Below, one piece after another: positions 38,201 through 49,590 of a stretch of 64,000 bases of DNA; positions within the stretch are counted from its first letter, which is position 1; the number at the start of each line of letters is the position of its first letter. The notes beneath the pieces were generated by a model that searched no databases, had not been told where the DNA came from, and saw nothing but the letters and a program-made list of their open reading frames with translations. A program made the translations under genes and the position numbers. This DNA comes from Ciona savignyi (Eukaryota; Chordata; Ascidiacea; Phlebobranchia; Cionidae): NCBI GenBank assembly GCA_000149265.1, contig CH000170.1, positions 175,801-239,800 on the forward strand. The letters run 5' to 3'.

Positions 38201-41200
38201 TATTATAACACTGTACAATCAACAATTGTATGTTCATAACTAAAACTCATTTGTAAACGCATTAATGCAATAATTTTAATCAGATCAGCACATTTACAAA
38301 TTATATATAAATTAACGCAGTTTAGTTATAATTATTTATATTGAACAAATAGTAACTTATTTATGACATTTATGACATAACAGTAATTATAAATAAAAAT
38401 AACAGAAGATGTAGGTGTATTTTTTCTGTTTCTTTGTCATCAGTCGCTTAATTTTCTCCTCGAGATATCGTCGAATTGCATACAGCTTTGAGTGCGTTGA
38501 AAGCCTCGCCGTTTTGCTGTGGCATAAATAGAAAACGAATCTAATAAACAATAATGTGTAACGAATATGACGTGCGGTGTAATTGTTACCAATAGGAAAT
38601 AACAGTTGGCAGATTGACATTTTGGCAGAATGACGCGCATTCGTATCCAGCATTTAATAATTGATTGAAATGTTAAGGTCAAATATATTTATACTGTGTT
38701 CTAAGTTATCTGCCCTTTACGTATATATTATTCGCACACTGTAAAAGTTCCAATCAAGCTAAATAATTCTATAATACGATGTAGTCTAATAAATCGCCAA
38801 GAATATTTCTGGTAATGCCTTTTACCAGCTTCTATTAATTTGAAAGTTATATTCGGTTGAGTAATATTGCCAAAATTAAATATAAAAGAGAATGATTTAT
38901 AAAAAAAATCGGATTAGTAAAGCAAATCAAATCTTGGGCTGTAATTTTCCGCATACCAGGTCTTTGTAGGGAGTTGTACCAACGCACGTCAATGACGTTT
39001 CGGCCTACGTAGTTGTTTTTCGTGACATCATCGTTTACCAGCCTTTCGTTCAAATTTAAAGAACAGGCAGTCAACACCACTCCGCTCGGTTTCGAAGACT
39101 GAAACAAAAAAACAACAGTGTAAGTAATAATCGTGTCTTGTTATTATTACCACTTTGCGAACCTGACAGATATAAGTGTATTAAATGTTCCGTTATGATA
39201 ATAGGAATATATCAGGTAAAATTACCTGTTTTGTAAATAGTTTAGAACTGGCCAATTCGGTATCGTCTTCGAATTTACGATTAAAATGACCACAATCGGC
39301 AAGTTCTGAATTGCGGCGAATCATTTGAGGATTTGTAAGCTGAAAATATAATACGTTATCGGTGATTCATCGCAATATTGGTGCTTAAACTGAGAGAATC
39401 ATTATTCATTACAACTAACTCGGACGACCTACGTCATCCTGTTGTTGTGGTGAAAGACGAGCTACAAATTATAATGACCTTTATAATAATGACTCACGTC
39501 TACAGTGCACTTATTCCCCAGAGCTTTATCTATCAGTTGCCGGAGCTTCTGTTTTCCAAGACTACCTTTAAAACAATACAACATATCTTAATGAAACTAC
39601 TTCAATGCACACGAAGTTATATATTGAGATATAAAATTTGTTTTATAAACGCAAGCGAACTATTAAATATTTCTTCTGCTATGTTACGAACATAAAAAAA
39701 ATTAGTTTCTTAATCGCGTATTTTTTAATATAAATCATTACATGATTTATATTAAAACTTTGTAAACAATTGTTTATTTCCCCCTGTTCATAATTATCTT
39801 ATCAGACTCTTTCACAGTAGTGAAGCAGTAAATAAACAAAAACAATACCTTTATTGACACATTCCTCCGATTGATCGGCACCGTCATACTCATTAAAATT
39901 GGACACAGTTAAAACAGAACTTGGATCGTAATGTTTATTCCCATCCTCAATTGTTTCTTGCTCTGCAAAATGGTAAAAGTATTAAAAAACGAAAGTTCCA
40001 TACACAAAATGTATTAACTTATTTAGTAAAAAGATTATAATTGGAACATGAACATCAAATACGTCAATACCATAAACTAAATAATATTTTTATTGGTATT
40101 TTATAATCCAATATATGTAGTCTCAGTAAAAATGCAGTACAATTTACCTCTGATGATATCTAAATATCGTCGCTCTTTTCCATTGTCTTTTAATAACTTA
40201 GTTGGGTGACCACGGACCGATCTATTTATGGGTCTCGATTTTTCGCTTTTTTCGGCAACTAAAATCGTTCTAGCGATCAGACCATCGCCTAATATAGACG
40301 GATCCGAGCTTGATGGCGTCGTGTGCGGTTTGGTTGTCGCTATTCCGGGAAAAATCCCACCAGCCTGTCCGTAATTAGAGAGCAACCACCTTGTTTCGGA
40401 AATAAACGTTTTCTTTTCCACTTCCATATCTTATAACTTCCTTTCTTGTTTGAAAAAATTAACTTCAAAATCTAAGAAAAACCCAATCCGAAAAAATGGC
40501 TGGGTGTCCTACACTTTGTTGCTGGTAACTAAACAGACCGTATAACCGTCAAGATTCCAGTATCGTTACCTAATTTAAACTAGAGTATGTCTCGTTCTCA
40601 TTTTCAAAATGATGTTTTTGCAATTACTGCGACATTAGTCATACTTTTGTCTTATTTCACTATGCAATGCATATTGGTTATGTGACTAAAGCACACTCTG
40701 ATTCACAGATTAAAACCGGTAGAATATACAGCTCTAAAGTGTCCTTTCTGGACCGTCCAACGTAATTGTAATGTCTGATTATTTCTATTCTACATTCTGA
40801 TAGCTCTAGAAACTCGACTAATACTACAATATAAATTACTCTGCTCATTTTCATGGGGTAGCCTATAATCCAGTGCTTTCCTGATGACAAACCACACGTC
40901 ATATCAGGTTTATCGACAATTGTTAGTAAGTCGCTCGTTGTAAAAGACATAATTAAGAATATTCACGACAGACTAGTCACACAGTAACTTAATATTCCAA
41001 AATTAGTAAATCTAAATGAATTAACATACACATAATATATGTTATTTCGGAAACAATAAAAACGAGCGTCTTTTAAATCCATGATTTTATTGGTTCAATA
41101 TTTGTATAGCTTTCTTTTTTATTATTTCTGATTAGATATTAAGAATAAAAGGAGAGGGAGGGAAAGCTATTCGATTATGTCACTTACCGCATCTGTGACG

Positions 41201-41286
41201 TCAATACTGACGTCACCACTTTCTAATATTTCGAGGAGACCCAGTTGTTCTCCTGCGTGCGCAAGGTCGAATAGTGCTTCCTCCAT
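35297..41286 (-). CDS. ANKRD29: Ankyrin repeat protein, ANKRD29 orthologue, 8 exons, intact
   Basis: In transcript order the exons are 41286-41188, 38034-37936, 37781-37683, 37088-36891, 36657-36569, 36335-36227, 35942-35844 and 35389-35297. They encode 294 aa (human ANKRD29 is 301). Ankyrin repeats fill almost the whole protein. PLWIASQMGHS and VTALLKAASKGY match human ANKRD29 closely, as does the acidic C-terminal DPAEL. Most exons are 99 nt, one 33-residue repeat each in phase 0, and the fourth is exactly 198 nt. Such proteins act as binding scaffolds; the partner is unknown. An acceptor 12 bases before the ATG supports the start. Intron 1 (about 3.1 kb) holds another gene on the same strand. 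The last exon was duplicated with the neighbouring P450. Confidence 0.93.
37288..37552 (-). mobile_element. SINE family 1 copy, diverged
   Basis: The 3' part (GGATAGGATATTCATGTATA on the plus strand) and the head region are both recognisable. It lies in an intron of the ANKRD29 gene. Confidence 0.7.
38440..40427 (-). CDS. Unrecognised protein gene nested in ANKRD29 intron 1, 6 exons
   Basis: In transcript order the exons are 40427-40148, 39962-39849, 39565-39498, 39339-39226, 39098-38957 and 38516-38440. All are bounded by good GT-AG sites and the phases agree (1,1,0,0,1), giving 264 aa. I do not recognise the family. The protein has no signal peptide or membrane segment and is hydrophilic, with a Pro/Ser/Thr-rich stretch after residue 30. 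A basic helix-like piece (GKQKLRQLIDKALGNK) lies mid-protein. The basic C-terminus contains RRGFQRTQS, a possible kinase site. Six in-phase exons make chance unlikely. A second frame of the last exon is also open but breaks the phase. Being nested on the same strand, it would need its own transcript end inside the host intron or be processed from the host pre-mRNA. Confidence 0.72.
40678..40950 (-). CDS. Small hypothetical protein, 90 aa
   Basis: An open frame runs from the ATG at 40948-40950 to the stop at 40678, also inside ANKRD29 intron 1. It has no signal peptide but a hydrophobic stretch near residues 38-50 (VIYIVVLVEFL). I do not recognise it. It may be a real short gene, a first exon, or chance. 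Confidence 0.25.
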   Translation of the reverse strand: MSFTTSDLLTIVDKPDMTCGLSSGKHWIIGYPMKMSRVIYIVVLVEFLELSECRIEIIRHYNYVGRSRKDTLELYILPVLICESECALVT

Positions 41287-42309
41287 GGCCTATAGCGGCT
41301 GTAAAAATGTTTTAATCAACATATTTACTAAAACACAATGCTATGTATACTTCCATCAGTGTTAACACAGTGTAAAAGTATATAAAAAACAGTTGACAGA
41401 ATTCAAATAAGAGAAGCAGCATATGCTTTGTAATGAAAATCCTAAATAATCAAAACTTTATTTAGAATTTTTTAATATATAAAAATCCAAAAGAACAGTT
41501 AAAAACATGTTAATAAAACTTTATCTGGAGGTTATTTAAACAACATAACGTCGGTTTGTCAAATCCGAGACAATCTTTTGTAAACAACAACTTAATACCG
41601 ATAATTCAAGACAGCTTTAATATAGATTTTTCAAAATTCAAAATGAATATTAAAAATTTAATAAACTGAGTCGTACCGTTGAGTACAGTGACGAAGTGGT
41701 GTAGATGGGTCTATGAGCAAAGTACAGCCGGAATGGCCAGGTAAGCACACGACACGTCGTGCCCGGTTGTGGTTTAAGAAATCTCCACTTGCAACAGTTC
41801 GTTCAAAACTCTTCATACCTCAGTTAATACTTTATTTTGTCGGCACTTTAGTCTGGCACTATGCAATATTTTAACCGTTATCTTAATACTAAATCTATTG
41901 ACTAAATACAAACGCGGCGGTCAAACCTTCAAGTTCCGTACAAACAAACGTATTTGTACGTGAATTTCAGTGTACATAAACTTATATAGGCTAAATCCAA
42001 ATGGTTCTTTGCAGCTGTGACCGATCAGTCGTTTTAACTAAGCGATTGTCTTATCTCTTGGGAATAGAGCCTGCTATGCAGTAATTATGACGTCATATAT
42101 GGCCTTTTCCGGCAAACTTCTGAGGCAACTTGAGTGTAGTCACAACCAAGTAGCGAAATATCAATATTTTCATCTAGTAGAATTCGTCAGGGCAACAAGC
42201 CCCACATTTTGTGTTAAATCGCGACGTTTTTAAACCAAAACCGCTACCTTACGTAAAACGACAAAGAAGCACATATTAAAATTTATAGCGTGGTTGACAT
42301 TACACATGA

Positions 42310-42505
42310 TTAAATGACGACACATTTGACTTTTATCTTAAAGAGATTATCGAGCGCACAATCTCCGCGATCTGAACCTATATAATCGGAGTGACACCCA
42401 TTCGTATTACAATTACATTGAGTGTATTTAGCAAAACCATAAAGACTATATTTTAGCATGACGTCACATATTACTTGGGGCACGCAATGGGACTGGCTGT
42501 CTACG
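42310..42505 (-). CDS. Cys-rich terminal exon of an unidentified secreted protein
   Basis: A minus-strand frame following the acceptor AACACCACAG encodes about 60 residues and a stop. Eight cysteines are packed into it, with CVPQVIC, a CNCNTNGC cluster and a late KIKVKC. The spacing suggests a disulfide-rich extracellular domain such as a cystine-knot growth factor or cytokine. I cannot match it to a family. Upstream exons are not certain. A coding-looking stretch with YSSPPDIWNP lies near 42830-42880 on the same strand but could not be joined in phase. Confidence 0.4.
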
Positions 42506-43104
42506 ACTGTGGTGTTTCCCCAGTAAGGGCGCATATAAGCTTTATCGCACTTTGTAGCACTTTACGCAACATCTTATAATTTCGTTTACTGTTATTTGGG
42601 CATTTTCCTGTATTTTAAATAAAACTATATTCTTTATAGGCGTGAAGGTTGCTGCACATATTGGTAAGCTAACAAATCAACCAAATGGTCATAGTAATAT
42701 AAATTTTATTACGAGTATATCACAACCGCAAATTACTATTACAAATACTGAATAATGATTTTGGTTTGGGAAATCTGTTTGGAGATACATAAAATGTAAC
42801 TATAAAATAAATGTTGTTTGAAATGCGCTGGATTCCAAATGTCTGGTGGACTCGAATATTGATTGGTTGCCGTCTGTTCGTTTATGGTTTCTAGTTTGCT
42901 TCCAATCTCTTAAATGTCTTGTACAACTAACCTAGATAAATAGTTTGAAAATGGACAGATACACTAAGACGATACCTTTCTATGCACAACATTTAAAATC
43001 TACAGACATAAAGCAAGTTAAAATTTATTACAGAGATAAAATTGCACAAAAGTGCACGGTTTTGACGTCGGTGTTTTGGTACTCTATCAAGATAACATTG
43101 GGCT

Positions 43105-44459
43105 CTACAGCACTCCTGGTACAAAGAGGCGTCTTTGGTCTCTGACCTGTAAGAGTGTTACATTTAAAATGTTATCATATTTGATACTAACTGATTTGTT
43201 GGCTATTTAAAAAATAAGTATTTTATACATGAAGTGTTTAAGATCGATGTCGTTCAACATCTAGCTCTTTTATATTATACAACAAAATCTCTGTAAACTG
43301 AAGTGGTAGTGGCAGCCGGACAACGGCACAAGTCTGGTTGCATATTTCTGGGGCGGTTTGGGCTGTCAGTTCGCCCACAGGTTGTTTTACGATAATTTGA
43401 TAGCTCCCAACGGGTAAGTACAAAACAATTAGATGAATGTTGTTTGGCCTAATAGTGAGTGAACCGTTACGTATTTGTCATTCTATTTTAAAACTGTACT
43501 AGTGACCACCCTTATTGTGGTTCGAATTCACCCACGGTAAAAATGTTTATACTGATTTACTAGCTTACTATGACTCAAATTGTAAAACAACCTGAGAGTA
43601 TAATAATTTCGTGTAAAATAACAAGCATGAATAATAATTATATTACCATGTTTCGTCCATCGAAATACTCCATATCTGTTTTCGCAAGTCTATTGGTAAT
43701 CAGGTAGACTTTAATTGCGTCGAGAAGACTCTGAAAAAGAGTAAATATTCAAATTTTTGTACAAAGTATAGTATAATCGATTAAGAACCAAGTTTCAACA
43801 AATAACCAACATATATTAGTCCTACCAGTTAGTCTGGTGGTTTATTAGTCTAACTTATTTATCCCCATATGCGTGTAATATACCACAGAGCAATTAAAAA
43901 ACGTTTAAACCGACCGGTTAGTATGGCGGTAGTACGTCGCCTTTCAGTCGAAAGGTTGAAAGTACAAAACTGGTCGCTAGCTGGTCGGTTGTGTCTTTGG
44001 GCAGGGCATTTTACGAACATTGCCTGAACCCAGCGGACTAATGGGTTTTCCCAAATTAAAGGAACGTGTCTATAAAACACAACACACTGCAATAGCTCCG
44101 GTAACCCGCGAGTTGATCTGATGATTGCCCGCGTGTTAACCACCTTGGTTTACCATTTACGGGGGATAAACAGGAAAATTCTATCCTATCTATCCTATGT
44201 TTCTAAACAAAAATATTACTCGATAACTATATATTCGTTACATGATACAATATTACAATTTTGGCAACAATATTATGAATCTCTTACCTCCGCTTTTGCT
44301 AAATCCGAACCCACCGCCGGCTTACCTTTAATAGAGCAGAATAAGCAAAGCTTAATAGGTGAAGTAGATAATTTATATGTAACACTTACTTTCGACGAAA
44401 GATTGGAAAGAGATCATGACTATTAGGAGAAGAACTGGGAACTGATAATCGTTTGTCAT
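43105..44459 (-). CDS. Small secreted protein, possibly IL-17-like, 5 exons
   Basis: In transcript order the exons are 44459-44390, 44325-44288, 43730-43647, 43448-43281 and 43146-43105. Phases agree (1,0,0,0), giving 133 aa. Residues 1-23 form a clear signal peptide (PVLLLIVMISFQSF). The C-terminal half holds all four cysteines outside the signal. It has a Trp-Glu-Leu, then DSPNRPRNM, then LCRC, then SVYRDFVV and paired arginines. That order resembles the IL-17 layout (W, D-x-N-R-x-P, C-x-C, S-V-P-V-Y-x-E, RR). However, spacing differs by one residue at NRP and the canonical number of cysteines is not reached. The IL-17 link is a hypothesis. The secretion call and gene structure are better supported. 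Confidence 0.5.
43908..44199 (+). mobile_element. SINE family 1, near full length
   Basis: It has the head GTTAGTATGGCGGTAGTACG, the block GTTGTGTCTTTGGGCAGGGC and the tail CTATCCTATCTATCC. It lies in an intron of the secreted-protein gene, in the opposite orientation. Confidence 0.82.
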
Positions 44460-45151
44460 ATTAAAGTCTTACGTGAACAACTAGAATGGTCGATGTATTA
44501 CTTGCGTCGAAGTGAGTTAATTCTCATACAACATCCCTTTATATAGCTTTCTCATGCCAAATACTAATAAAATATTCTTTTTATTTTTATATATTTCAAT
44601 TAAGAACGTTCTAAAAGAATATTAATTGGAACGTGTCCAGAATAATTGTGATAAAAGTGTTAAATTATTTAACAAGATGACCCCCGAACTCCTTAAAGCG
44701 CATCATTATTTTATGGCGTAAAAATAATCCGCTGATTACGTTTGATCAAAAGGGAGTAAAAAGACTATTTACATCCTTTAATCAACTTGCAGCGACGATA
44801 GCACAAACCTAACTATGCATTGTATTGAGTCGTTCCACTTGGAAATACGTTTAGACGAGAACCCAATGTTTTAATTAGATCGTTATCACCAATTTTAATA
44901 TTTTATAAATATGCGATCACACATGCAGACAGGAGCACTGCAGATCGGAATCACTTGAAATAATTCCCTTGACTAAAAATTAGAAAACTTTAAATATAAG
45001 GTTGCTTACCCATTCCTGTTGAATTAAACAAATATACTGAAATTTAAAACTGCAAAATCAAGAATTTTTAGAAACAATTATTTTACACAAATGGGCATCG
45101 TCAATTTTTATTAATGAAATAGTTTAACTATGAAAAAACATAATATATTAT

Positions 45152-45310
45152 AGGATAGCATATTTATGTTTATTACGGTAATGGGAAAACTGTAATGGCG
45201 TGATCACACGGGCAATCCCCAATCATTTCGCGCCCACCGTCGGAATATCGGAGCTATTACAGTGTTGTGTATGATTGAGACGTTCCTTCAATTTAGTAGA
45301 AACACATAAT
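45152..45310 (-). mobile_element. SINE family 1, 3' half
   Basis: The minus-strand copy runs from the AATAGCTCC region to the TATCC end; the head is missing. Confidence 0.7.
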
Positions 45311-45413
45311 ATACTGTGCATAGACAATCTCCGTGGTAAGGACATAGCCAGCAAACAGTTTAGAACTTTAAATCCTACGACCGTCACTATAGAGCTTTTC
45401 GGACTGAACAATG

Positions 45414-45525
45414 TACGGTCGTGTAGCCGAATGATTAACGCGAACGATACATATACCGACTTTCATACAAAAACCCGAGTAACGATCTGAAATTTTCACC
45501 GGTCAAGGTTTCGAACTAGCGATTA
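45414..45525 (+). mobile_element. SINE family 2 copy
   Basis: The head is GTGTAGCCGAATGATTAACG, and a GGTTTCGAACTAG B-box-like segment follows about 85 bases later. It matches the copy at 2184-2302. Confidence 0.7.
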
Positions 45526-46451
45526 GCTCCTTAGTTAGACCGTCCACAGAAAATCGGTTGTGTTATCAATCAATCCGGTCAAGAGATCGTTTAATCAGCT
45601 CTCGCTGTAAACACCACAACCTGGTGAAGTTTGGAGTCGAGAAGCGATCAATGAATTATTCGATTTATTCCACATTGCAAATGTATGAAACAATAGATGG
45701 AAGGAAATACTGGTAATGGCGTCCTAGTAAAATCATACGGGAAAAAATAAATGCATCACATTATATTTTAATCATTAATACAGAAATGGTGTCATAATTA
45801 CAATTTAGGGATAATAAGGCACACTACATAGCTCAATATAAACATGTATATAGGTCATATTAATATGGGTAATGAACTGTGTTAATAAATTTGTAAATAT
45901 TACGTTAAAATTGTGTAAAAATGTTATTACTTCAACGGGTCAAGTGATTTTACATCGATTCTTAAAGTTTATTTTACCTTCCGACATTCATGAATAAGCC
46001 AATTAAGACAGCATATATTTTAGCTGCGAAAAATGTTTTGTTCTTGTTCAGACTTGTCCTAATTTTTCGAACTAATTTAAAAAGCTCTGGTTAGCTGTTA
46101 CAAAACTGCACATCTACACAAAAAAATCTGGCGCGAAGACTGGCACTTTAGATTCCAATTATACCCACATTCGGAAATTACCATCATTGTCCATTGTTGC
46201 TCTTAATTAATTAAATTAGTTATACGAATGTTCCTTTGGGCCTTTACAAGTGTGTCAGTGGTTTCCATTATTTCAATTCTTATTTCAATTGGTTTTCCAT
46301 TATTTCAAGTCTGAGAATTCGTTTAAGAACTTTTCCACTTCCTGATTTCGGTAACTCATCCAGAAATGTGACGCCTCCACGTAGTTGCTTGAATGCAGCT
46401 AATTTATCTGGAAAAAAACTTCAATGATCCTTTATTTAAACTTATAGCAGT

Positions 46452-46755
46452 ATAGGATAGGATAAAATGGGATATTCATCTTTATCCCCGTGAATGGGAA
46501 AACCAAGGGGATTAACACACGGGCAATCGTCAGATCACCTCGCGCCCATCGTCGGATTACCGGAGCTATTGCAGTGTGTTGTATCTGACATACACGTTTC
46601 TTCAATTTGATAGAACCCATTAATCCGCTGGGTTCAGGCAATGTCCGTAAAGTGCCTTTCCCAAGAACACAACCGACTAGCTAGCGACCAGTTTCGCACC
46701 TACAACCTTTCAAATGAAAGGCGACGCACTTAACCGTTAGACCAACGGGCCGGAC
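46452..46755 (-). mobile_element. SINE family 1, full-length copy
   Basis: It is nearly identical to the copy at 7971-8273 across the head, central block and TATCC tail. It lies in the last intron of the acyl-CoA synthetase gene in the same orientation as the gene. Confidence 0.85.
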
Positions 46756-48903
46756 AACTGTTTAATTCTCAAGTTTAAATCAAAGGATATTGAACATAAC
46801 AACGAACCTTGTACAAATCGGTTGACTTCATCCGCTGTTAAACTGGGATCGTTCTTTACAACAAACGCTTTTGGGACTTCACCATTACAGCCAACATCAT
46901 CTGAAACACCGACCACCCCTACATCGGCAATTTTAGGATGTTGGATGAGAACGGTTTCAATTTCAAAAGGTGAAACTTTCAAAATAGTTTAAAGCATTTG
47001 TTTCTAATTATGTCTCCTCTAAATTAGAATAAAATACGTTTCCTATTTTAACCTGAACTCCCGCTATTTTTATGACATCTTTAAGTCGATGAGTGATATA
47101 AATATTGCCATCCTCATCGAAGTATCCGATATCACCAGTTTTTAACCATCCATCGCCATCGAACATTTTCTTTGTAGCTTCTGGGTTTTTGTAATAGCCC
47201 TTTGCCATCTGCAAACATTTGACAATAACTTTTAGTTATTTTTTACTAAATTGTACGTTGACGCACGAAATATAATCAACTCCTTGTTTGGAGTTTCTCT
47301 TAATACATTTTGTTAAGCATACCTTCTGGTTTTGAACACGATCTAATGACACCATGTACATCATAGAAGCATTTTTAAAACTCTTTCTTTAAAAAAATGC
47401 AAATTCTTTAAAATTCTGTATATATATTTAAATAAAATAGTGTTTTGTATTATTTCGTACAATAATATAAATTTATAACTAAATACATGGAATTCGTATT
47501 AGACATTTACCTGAGGCCCTTTGACGAGGATCTCCCCCTTTTCATTAGCATTAAGCTTCTTTCTTGTTTCAATTTCAACCACCTTCATTAGTAAGATTTA
47601 CTTTTAAACTTTACCACGCAAATAAACTAGAATGATGACCGCATGTTGACAACCATTGTATGTAACATCACATTTACTTAAATGTTGGAATATACATCTA
47701 ATTTTATTAATTTTGTTTGAGCACACAAAAACTGATGGGCCCGCGAGTTATTAAACCAAACTTAATTTAAACTAAACAAACATTCATATATAGTAATATG
47801 ATATGTATGCAATTCTTTATCTTTATTAAGCAGAACTGCAACCTCGTTATACGACACGTTACTATCCACTGAACCATTTTCCTGGCGCTATCAATAAAAT
47901 TTAAAAGTCTAATATTTAACAGCAAAGTCTTAACAAATATTATTACTGCATTTCATCCTGTAACAGTGTTTATGGCAATTTAATATGTTCTTCTTGTGTG
48001 TCAATTTAGACATTCCCTAACAGTTAAGCAGAGTTATTGTATATCTCCTAAATATATTTTAGACTTGCAATATGTAACCATTAATATACGATAGTTAACA
48101 CCAAGTGTACTTTTGTTAATCATTTTATTATTTTGTTTTAGTTACCGCAATACAATAAAAGGACAAACAGATTTTGCGCGTATCCGATTATAAAGGCCAG
48201 GCTCGTACTTGGGTAAAGTACGGCCGAAACAGCAAGACATAGGCACGCTAAGTGTTAAATCTTCCAAATCCCTACAAAACCATTATATGAAATAAACGGC
48301 AAAACCAATGGTGTTTTTTTACAATGGGGTTTATAAAAATTAGTTCGACATATATTTAATCTGTTACCTTTAGGTTAACGTTCGGCAAAAGAAATCCGAC
48401 GGAGCCTAGTTTAGATAAAGTGGAGTCGAATGAAGTTACAGGAAGTGCTTCTGTAAGTCCGTAACCTAAAAAGGCAATTTAAAATATTATAAATTAAATT
48501 GATATTCACTTTATCTTACTCTCAATCAAACGTTGAACGCCCAATTTTGACTTAACGAGAAGTTTCACTTCTTCTAATGTGGTTGCTGCCCCAGTAGCGA
48601 TCTCTACAATACCACCAAAATCTCCTTTTTGAACATCTGCAGACTTTACTAGATCAAGTAACACTGATGCATAGATGTTCAAATGTGATACCTGCCATCC
48701 GTAATTGGTTTACATTAGTAAATCAAATACCACTTACAACTTAATGGATATTTCACTTACGTTGTACTTTTTTATGGCCTGAAGTAGCTGATCCCGATTG
48801 TATTCAGAAGGTATCACATGTGCACAGCCTTGTATTAAGTGAGTGAATTTTAACTGTGCGTTTGTTTGCGATATCTGGTTTCTTTCTGTCTAATCATAAA
48901 TAT

Positions 48904-49025
48904 CCTATTTAACACACCGCGATAGATCTGATAACCCCACGGTGGGTATACGGTAATGTGACATAAGTCTGTGTAATAAGCCCGTCTTGTTTTCCTATTT
49001 TATGAAATAAACATAAATATTCAAT
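48904..49025 (+). mobile_element. SINE family 1, 3' part, at the missing synthetase exon
   Basis: From AACACACCGCGATAGATCTG to CATAAATATTC it matches the family's 3' region but is strongly diverged. It fills most of the space where the acyl-CoA synthetase lacks an expected exon. Confidence 0.6.
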
Positions 49026-49444
49026 CTTCTCTACGACTAACTTGCACAACTGCAAAATTGCAACCACGCCGTAGTTTGTCAGTTGCGTCAACTTTGGTGG
49101 GCCGGTTGTTCCACTTGAGCTCAGTAGGAACAAATCATCGTTGTGGATGTCAATTTCTACATCTGGAACTCCTACAAGAGAGTAGTGCATTTCTATCACA
49201 CAAATTTATGAACTAACGTACTTTCATCTGAACCGATCTCCAAAAATTCATTAAAAGCGTTTTCTTTTTCATTTGGTCCGAACATGTAAATCTAAATAAT
49301 TTGGTTTGTTTTAGAATGTAAATAAAGATGTCAGGTAGATAACGATCTAAGTCTAAGCTGTTTTAAACAATTTCAACTTTAGACAACATCTTGTTAAGGG
49401 TTAAAGAATTGAAACTACAGCAATACTTTTAGTGGATATTGCTC

Positions 49445-49590
49445 GAACCACTGTATAAATGGGTTGTACTATATTAAAAATACGTTTTAAATATACACAA
49501 CAGATTAAAAAAGCTCGACGGTGTATGCAAAGTAATCTGATAATTCCGTGTGGTAACGTCCTTTGCGTTTTCCAATTTGCGAGATAACAT
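49445..49590 (+). mobile_element. Very diverged SINE family 1 remnant
   Basis: AAATGGGTTGTACTATATTA, then ACACAACAGATTA, then GATAATTCCGTGTGGTAACG follow the order of the family's middle and 3' regions. It is an old intronic copy. Confidence 0.4.

Noticed and set aside
38387-38516. Alternative frame of the nested gene's last exon (YAIRRYLEEKIKRLMTKK)
   Set aside because: It looks protein-like, but the incoming phase from exon 5 selects the other frame, which ends at 38440. Kept only as an alternative.
43060-43146. Insulin-like A-chain pattern (ECC-x3-C) in another frame of the last secreted-gene exon
   Set aside because: The next cysteine is 16 residues away instead of 8, no B-chain motif is found upstream, and this frame does not fit the exon phases.
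43238-43423. 61-codon minus-strand frame
   Set aside because: It overlaps the phase-consistent exon 43281-43448 in another frame and cannot be joined to the upstream exon.
48762-48828. Shorter version of a synthetase exon starting at the acceptor ATACAAG
   Set aside because: The acceptor at 48854-48855 gives a longer in-frame exon that better matches the family.
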